From Notospermus geniculatus (lineage: Eukaryota > Nemertea > Pilidiophora > Heteronemertea > Lineidae): DNA of 64,000 nt. Position 1 is the stretch's first letter. Each line of letters begins with the position of its first letter. The DNA is taken from the NCBI GenBank assembly GCA_002633025.1, contig NMRB01001286.1, positions 102,135-166,134 of the forward strand. Reading direction: 5' to 3'. The notes beneath the pieces were generated by a model. The model was not told the DNA's origin and searched no databases. It was given only the letters and a program-made list of their open reading frames with translations. Shown piece by piece: positions 59,227 through 64,000 of this stretch. The translations under genes and the position numbers were made by a program.

Positions 59227-62200
59227 TCACCTTGTCTTCTCTTCCTCCTCCTCAAGATCAGGAAACTGCGCCATTTTCACAGACTCAACCCGATCTTCGA
59301 CCTTAAACGATGGAAATAGTCCCACTTTTCCGGTTCGTTTGTTCGTTCCTTTTGAATAACCATCCCAATGATTACCGGCGATACCTATCAAATCGCCCGG
59401 TTTAAGTTCTATTTCGCCGTATTGTTTAGGTACATGCGGATATATAACACGCTGATCGTGGCCATTTTGGCCACCGTAATAAAAGATGTCATCCAGCGAA
59501 CGGAACCAGTCGTGAGCATCCGGGTGGTACGTCTGCATAAGTTCATATGCTAATCTACAGACCTGAAAGTTTGAAAAGACAGTTCGTGACATGAAGGTAC
59601 GTCATTATGTTTGTCTAAACAGGTATTCTGAAATAAGACGTTTTCCACATGGAGGTAAACCATGTGCAAATATCTGAAATACCAGTCCTCAAGGGAAAAG
59701 CGGGCCACTTCTCTGCTTTGAAGTACCAATGCTCAAGAGAAAACCGTGTCAGTTTTCTGTTTCGAAATACCACTGCTCGAGGGAAAAGCCTAAAGCCTAG
59801 CATACATGTATATCGGCCTGGCGACTGGAAGCAACTGAACGCAACAGTCACTATTGATGTACGTGTTCCACGCATATCAGTTACGACGGATCATTGCAGC
59901 AACTACTAGTGGCACAATCCAGTCTTCAATCTGGAGCGCGCTCCTCGGACAGGCAATGGTACTGAATGCAACACGGAAATTGTCAATGTCTTCCGATCGG
60001 ACCACTCGGGAGTCATGTGATAAACATTCACGTGACCAGGTGTGCTCCACAAACAAGGAAATTCTTTGCCAGCACGTGTACATTGGAAGCGACTGAAGAC
60101 GACTAGAAGCAACCGCCGGCAGCAAATAGAACATGAGCAACTGGCTGGAACTAGTAGCAATGGTCGGCAATAGCGTTGCTGGTGCGCGTACATCAGCCTG
60201 TTTGAGCATCTGATCAGTCGCCAACCGTTGCCAGAAACGCCATTGCCGGTAGTTGCTTCCAGTCACAAGGCCGATGTTCGCTAGGTTTAAGTGAACTTGA
60301 AGACCCCTACCTGAGATGAGAAAGTGCAGACGAGAAAGTCTGATAATGAGAGAAGGTGAATGTCAACAATGATACCACGTAATGACGCATCACTGTAGCG
60401 ACTGCTTAAGCCAGCGGTTCTAGCAATCTCAACATCCCCAAGGAATTCATATGTAGGGTATCTGAAAGAAAGCATAGGCAATGTACATACACTCTCAGTG
60501 CATAAGAACAAAACCAGTGATACTGGCCGTCAGACACTCCACACAGTCAAATTTTTCTTGGCAATAATAATTAGATTCGGGCCTAGGGGCATCAATGTAA
60601 TTTTGCCTCTTTGAGGAAGAGAGAGGGGACCAAAGAAACTTCAAGCAAACCACAAACTTGTAAAAGAGCATTTTAAGTTGAAAACTGTGCATTAAAGAGC
60701 CAAGACCATTGGTAACCTGTGCTTAAAAACGTTTCACCCGTTCAGGGGCGTAGCTAGTGGGGGGGAGGGGCAGGGGGCAAATGCCCCCAAGGCCCAGAGC
60801 AAAAAGGGACAAAACAAATTTTTGCTCTAAAAGGTCATTTCCCATCTTCAAGCCAAGTTATTATTGTGTCAGATGTGGAGAAAATGCATCTGAGAGGGTG
60901 TAGATCTTCTATTTTTTCTGGGGGAGGACCCCCAAACTCCCTCCGGCTTTGCCCTCCAGACATGATCAATTTTGCCCCCTAGGCCATGTAAGCTACTACG
61001 CCCTGCCCTTGCATCAAATCTCCAGGCTAAGGATAGGGCAGTAACATCCACTTCTCACTTACTTTTGTCTGGCATCAGGGAGAACGGATGGATCATCTGA
61101 AGCGAGATAGACTCTCCGTTTGTCAACCGTCTTGGTCAACTCGTATTTTCTATAAAACTCTTCGACATGTAGCATGTATTCCTCTATTTTATGGAAAGCT
61201 GCCTCTGTGCCAACTTTATCAGTCCTCCGCACATGGACTCTGCAAAATAAACAGAAAATAGACAGAAAATAATTATGGTAGAACATGTTAACAGGGAGGT
61301 TAAGAAATCAAATGTTAAACATAAACATGGTGAATGTGTACGTTGTTGTAAAGTTTGATTTCTTAACCTCCCTATCGAGTCTGTTGCTGAAGACAATATT
61401 ATGGTCATTACCACCCAAATGTGGAGAGACAAGTGCAAAGGCGCAGTGACTGAGTCAGACTCAGACCCAGGGAAGTCATGGGTTCAATGGGGTTATCCAC
61501 GGTGAAGCAGACCATGAGAGAATATGCGTGTGTTTGAACTTATAGTACACACACGCCACCTATTCACGACAATTCAAGGTGTGATTGGCCGTGCTTGGTG
61601 AACCGCATCTCTCGAACAATGAGCATCTATAGGTGTCACCTCTGCTCTATAAGTCATCATGTGACCAAATGGTGAACCCCGTTCTCAACCAAGTCGCCAC
61701 TGTATTCTCAACTGGCTGAAAGTAATGCTCGGATGAAGAATAGCTGAATGTTTTTCTACCGCATCCGTTGCTGGAAACAACATATGTTGCACTTACCCTA
61801 CAACAGGATTTTTAAATCCCAACTTGTGACGTATGATGTCCAAATCTTTTTGTAACGGTGGCTGAGGTCTCATAAGGAAACGACAAATTTGACCAATCCA
61901 CCAAACAATTGGGTTGCCATGGAGACGTGTCAGCCGAGGAGCGATGTCTTCTGGGATAGACAAGGGCATATAAGCGGGCCGAGGATGCAGGCTATCAACT
62001 ATCGGTAATTCTACCACTTGGATGTGTTCTATAATTTCCTTCGCTACAAACAAAAGAGAGATTTTTAGGATTGCCTTCCTGTTTATACAACACAACAGAG
62101 CCTCACCTTTGAAATAACATAACCACCCATCAACACTGACCGTCGCTGACTCGACTTTAACCCTTTCAAACAAAGATGTGTATCCATTGTCCAATTTTGG

Positions 62201-63552
62201 TCATCAAACTTCCCTACATGACATGTATTACGTTCAACAAATTTTCAACTTCACTAAATCATCAAGTAGATTTGAATAAAATTGTTTAATTGGCACCTGA
62301 AAATTTTGCCTGTTCAGTGACAATTTGAGATTGGACCTTGTCCAAACTGTGAATTTGCTCTGGTTGCCTCTTTTTAGCCCACTTGTCTGCAAGGCCCAGG
62401 ACTTGATCAACCGAGGCATGAACAATTTACCTATTGAATTAGGCCTCCCTAGAAAATATATATGGGACACTACACATAGCCCACTTTAAAATCGCTTAAA
62501 TCCACCAATTTTCTGAACTATTTCAGGAGCAGTAACGGGATGGAAGGGTGGGGTAATTACAATGCACTACTTCAATTTTTAAAGAAAAGGAGAAACATCC
62601 TGAACTGTGCTCACTGTACTATGAAAATGTATCCCAGGGATTGACAGGTGCATGGCTGTGCATCCAAAATAACTCCCGTATATCGAGTCACACATCAGCG
62701 TGGGCAGAGTCCAATATTCGTGTTTATTTCCTGTGTATGCAGGGAAGTCAATAGGCCTACACTGAATACATAAAACGCTGTGCAAATATACCTAGCCAAA
62801 TTGAAAAATGTGAAATCTTGAAAGGCAGCTGGAACCCAACCTATAGGTATTCATTGGAAAGCTCTGTTTGAGTGCTTTTTCCAATGAATACCTACTTGGC
62901 TTGGTTAAATGTTTCAGAACCGGAGTATGTTGACCCAGACCTGTCAAGTCTCCCGCATCTGGCGGAGCCCACAGTGGTGTAGTGGTTCGGGTCTCCAACT
63001 AGCGGTCAGAGCGTCCCGGGTTCGAATCCCACTGGGTGTGAGACTTTGGGCAAGTCTCTTTGCCTCACTGGCCTCTCTCCACCCAGGTGTATAGATAGGT
63101 ACCGGTCAGAAATGCTCAGATTGTAGCGCTGAATGAGCAGCTCATCTGAGTTCTGCTGAAAGGTTTCAGGATAGACCGGGATTAAAGTGTAAAGCGGGAT
63201 GATAACCTCTAACATAGTTGATATTACCGGTAGACTATAAACCCAAACTTTAACTTTAACTTTTTTTAGCAGTATCAAACAGTGAAAATGATTTTTATTG
63301 GCTATGATACGTACGTCCCCAAGTTCTACTGGAACTTCCCGACTTGTCAACGCAAGTATCACTAAGTGGCTTGAAGACTTTGTGCCATCCTCCGTGTGAA
63401 TAACGCCATCCACGAGAGTCTAGGATAAGCGTTCGGCCAGTTCCATAGGCAATGATCATGCAGTACGCTACGTGGTGGATCTGACATCCGAATCCGCAAC
63501 CTTTGTTCAGATTACACACAACTTTCTTTGCTGTTTTGCAGTCTTTCGGATT
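59227..63552 (-). CDS. FUT8: Core alpha-1,6-fucosyltransferase, C-terminal exons; 5' end outside window
   Basis: Five exons on the minus strand: 63315-63552, 61797-62043, 61063-61239, 60311-60461, 59227-59572 (stop at 59227). They read [20 protein letters not shown] (lectin-like/GT23 start), [50 protein letters not shown] (GDP-fucose binding Arg-Arg motif), [32 protein letters not shown] and the C-terminal SH3 domain with [21 protein letters not shown]8 is a Golgi type II membrane enzyme adding fucose to the innermost GlcNAc of N-glycans. Exon joins keep frame; the donor after 63315 is GTACGT. The N-terminal membrane anchor and stem lie beyond the window. The end is Glu-rich (LEEEEEKTR). Confidence 0.95.
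59815..60268. mobile_element. DNA-transposon-like element in FUT8 intron
   Basis: Left GCCTGGCGACTGGAAGCAACT pairs imperfectly with right AGTTGCTTCCAGTCACAAGGC. It shares short interior words with 14186-14516. It fills most of the intron between the last two FUT8 exons. Confidence 0.65.
60743..61005. mobile_element. hAT-like MITE, CAGGGGCGTAGCTAG type
   Basis: Starts CAGGGGCGTAGCTAGTGG and ends GTAAGCTACTACGCCCTG; flanks CCGTT and CCCTT differ by one base. It ends about 60 bp from a FUT8 exon. Confidence 0.75.
61291..61376. mobile_element. Hairpin MITE in FUT8 intron
   Basis: AGGGAGGTTAAGAAATCAAA and complement TTTGATTTCTTAACCTCCCT enclose a 45-bp loop. Confidence 0.85.
61377..61796. other. 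FUT8 intron remainder
   Basis: About 420 bp with no recognised element apart from a weak GCAGTGACTGAGTC / GGGTTCAATGGGG pair near 61444-61490 that may be a degraded tRNA-like head. Confidence 0.4.
62044..62961. other. FUT8 intron, mostly unrecognised
   Basis: No element identified from 62044 to 62840. A 51-bp hairpin follows at 62844-62894 (TAGGTATTCATTGGAAA / TTTCCAATGAATACCTA), and CAGACCTGTCAAGTCTCCCGC near 62938 resembles a fragment inverted at 10135-10180. Confidence 0.5.
62844..62894. repeat. Short perfect hairpin
   Basis: TAGGTATTCATTGGAAA and TTTCCAATGAATACCTA pair around a 17-base loop. Confidence 0.8.
62962..63262 (+). mobile_element. tRNA-derived SINE, family 2, in FUT8 intron
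   Basis: CAGTGGTGTAGTGGTTCGGG (A box), GGGTTCGAATCCCAC (perfect B box), GGGCAAGTCTCTTTGCCTCA, ending ACCCAAACTTTAACTTTAAC. It lies 50 bp from the FUT8 exon at 63315. Confidence 0.88.
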
Positions 63553-64000
63553 CTGAAGAACAAGAAGGTAAAATGTTGAGTGACGGCATCCCATTCTTCA
63601 ATGGTTCAGGACCCATATTCATAAAACTACTTAAGTCTAAGTGTGACACTTATCCTTTGTTCAACACAAAAGATAAGTATCACACATTCACTTAGTTTTC
63701 CAGTTGTGGTGGGCACGTGGCTCCCCTTCTGGTCTAGGCCTTGTTTCCCCCCCCCCCCCTTTGCTCTATTCCTCCTCGCCCTATTCTTCTCATTGCTCAG
63801 TGATTTGCATTATCCATTCTGGTTTTTCCTACAAACCTGGAAGTTGACTTCCTTTTATATTCTTTTACTTTGTGTTGACCTTCGTGCATCTTTTCGCTTT
63901 GTGCTTGTTATGTATTACACATGTCATATTTATTAAACCCTTTTCTTTCAGCTAAATCAGTTTCTCCTTAATTACATCCACTCCCTTTATTAGGTCCAGC
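63553..64000. other. FUT8 upstream intron to window end
   Basis: Contains an imperfect hairpin 63608-63702 starting ACCCATATTCATAAAACTAC (arms AAGTGTGACACTTATC / GATAAGTATCACACATT) and a C-rich tract at 63747-63760. No further exon is recognised. Confidence 0.55.

Larger units (their letters stand above)
48684..59307. repeat. Large tandem repeat, copy B (continues into FUT8)
   Basis: Homologous to 39221-48682. At its right end the sequence continues without a break into the FUT8 last exon, so copy B is the one attached to the complete gene end. Copy-B-only insertions: 49903-50282, 51878-52408, 52794-53068, 53228-53703, 54129-55357. Confidence 0.92.

Noticed and set aside
39221-59307. A genuine recent segmental duplication creating a second FUT8 end
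   Set aside because: Both borders coincide with a single-N join, and the second FUT8 fragment stops at the gap; unmerged haplotypes explain this more simply.
63643-63936. 97-residue hydrophobic open frame
   Set aside because: Low-complexity C/T-rich intron sequence; the hydrophobic look comes from TTT/CTT codons.

Overview
This window is animal nuclear DNA. It holds intron-rich genes with GT-AG splice sites whose products match well-known metazoan families, set in dense short DNA-transposon (MITE) and tRNA-derived SINE repeats. The density of palindromic MITEs, the abundance of short words such as ACATGTA, TAGGCCTA and ACCGGTA, and the high divergence between what look like two haplotypes fit a marine invertebrate (echinoderm, hemichordate, amphioxus or a lophotrochozoan). 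The phylum cannot be fixed from the sequence alone, so this is an inference.

Layout. (1) 312-3562 (+): the last five exons of CRLS1, cardiolipin synthase; its start lies upstream of the window. (2) 5556-6026 (-): POP7/RPP20, a single-exon RNase P/MRP subunit. (3) It is divergent from EIF2AK4 (GCN2, 6235-32869, +), with only 208 bp between the two start codons. GCN2 can be followed almost complete over about 23 exons: RWD, charged linker, pseudokinase, kinase, HisRS-like and C-terminal domains. One kinase exon is missing across a single-N gap at 17846, and there is one apparent frameshift at a run of T near 17411. (4) 36513-37349 (-): an intact single-exon UbiA-family membrane prenyltransferase that resembles the bacterial/archaeal/fungal carotenoid (lycopene-elongase-like) branch. 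A second, gap-truncated copy lies at 37750-38168. (5) 39221-59307: about 10 kb of repeat-rich non-coding DNA present twice in tandem (39221-48682 and 48684-59307), with a lone N exactly at the junction. (6) 59227-63552 (-): the last five exons of FUT8, core alpha-1,6-fucosyltransferase.

The genes do not form a pathway; they are neighbours covering mitochondrial lipid synthesis, RNA processing, stress-kinase translation control, prenyl transfer and glycan fucosylation.

The most informative features are these. First, the tandem 10 kb block looks like two unmerged haplotype contigs rather than a real duplication; read that way it is a natural side-by-side comparison showing at least six allele-specific transposon insertions, several with clean target-site duplications. 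Second, the single-exon UbiA gene is a candidate for horizontal acquisition. Third, several MITE families leave exact 5-bp target-site duplications.
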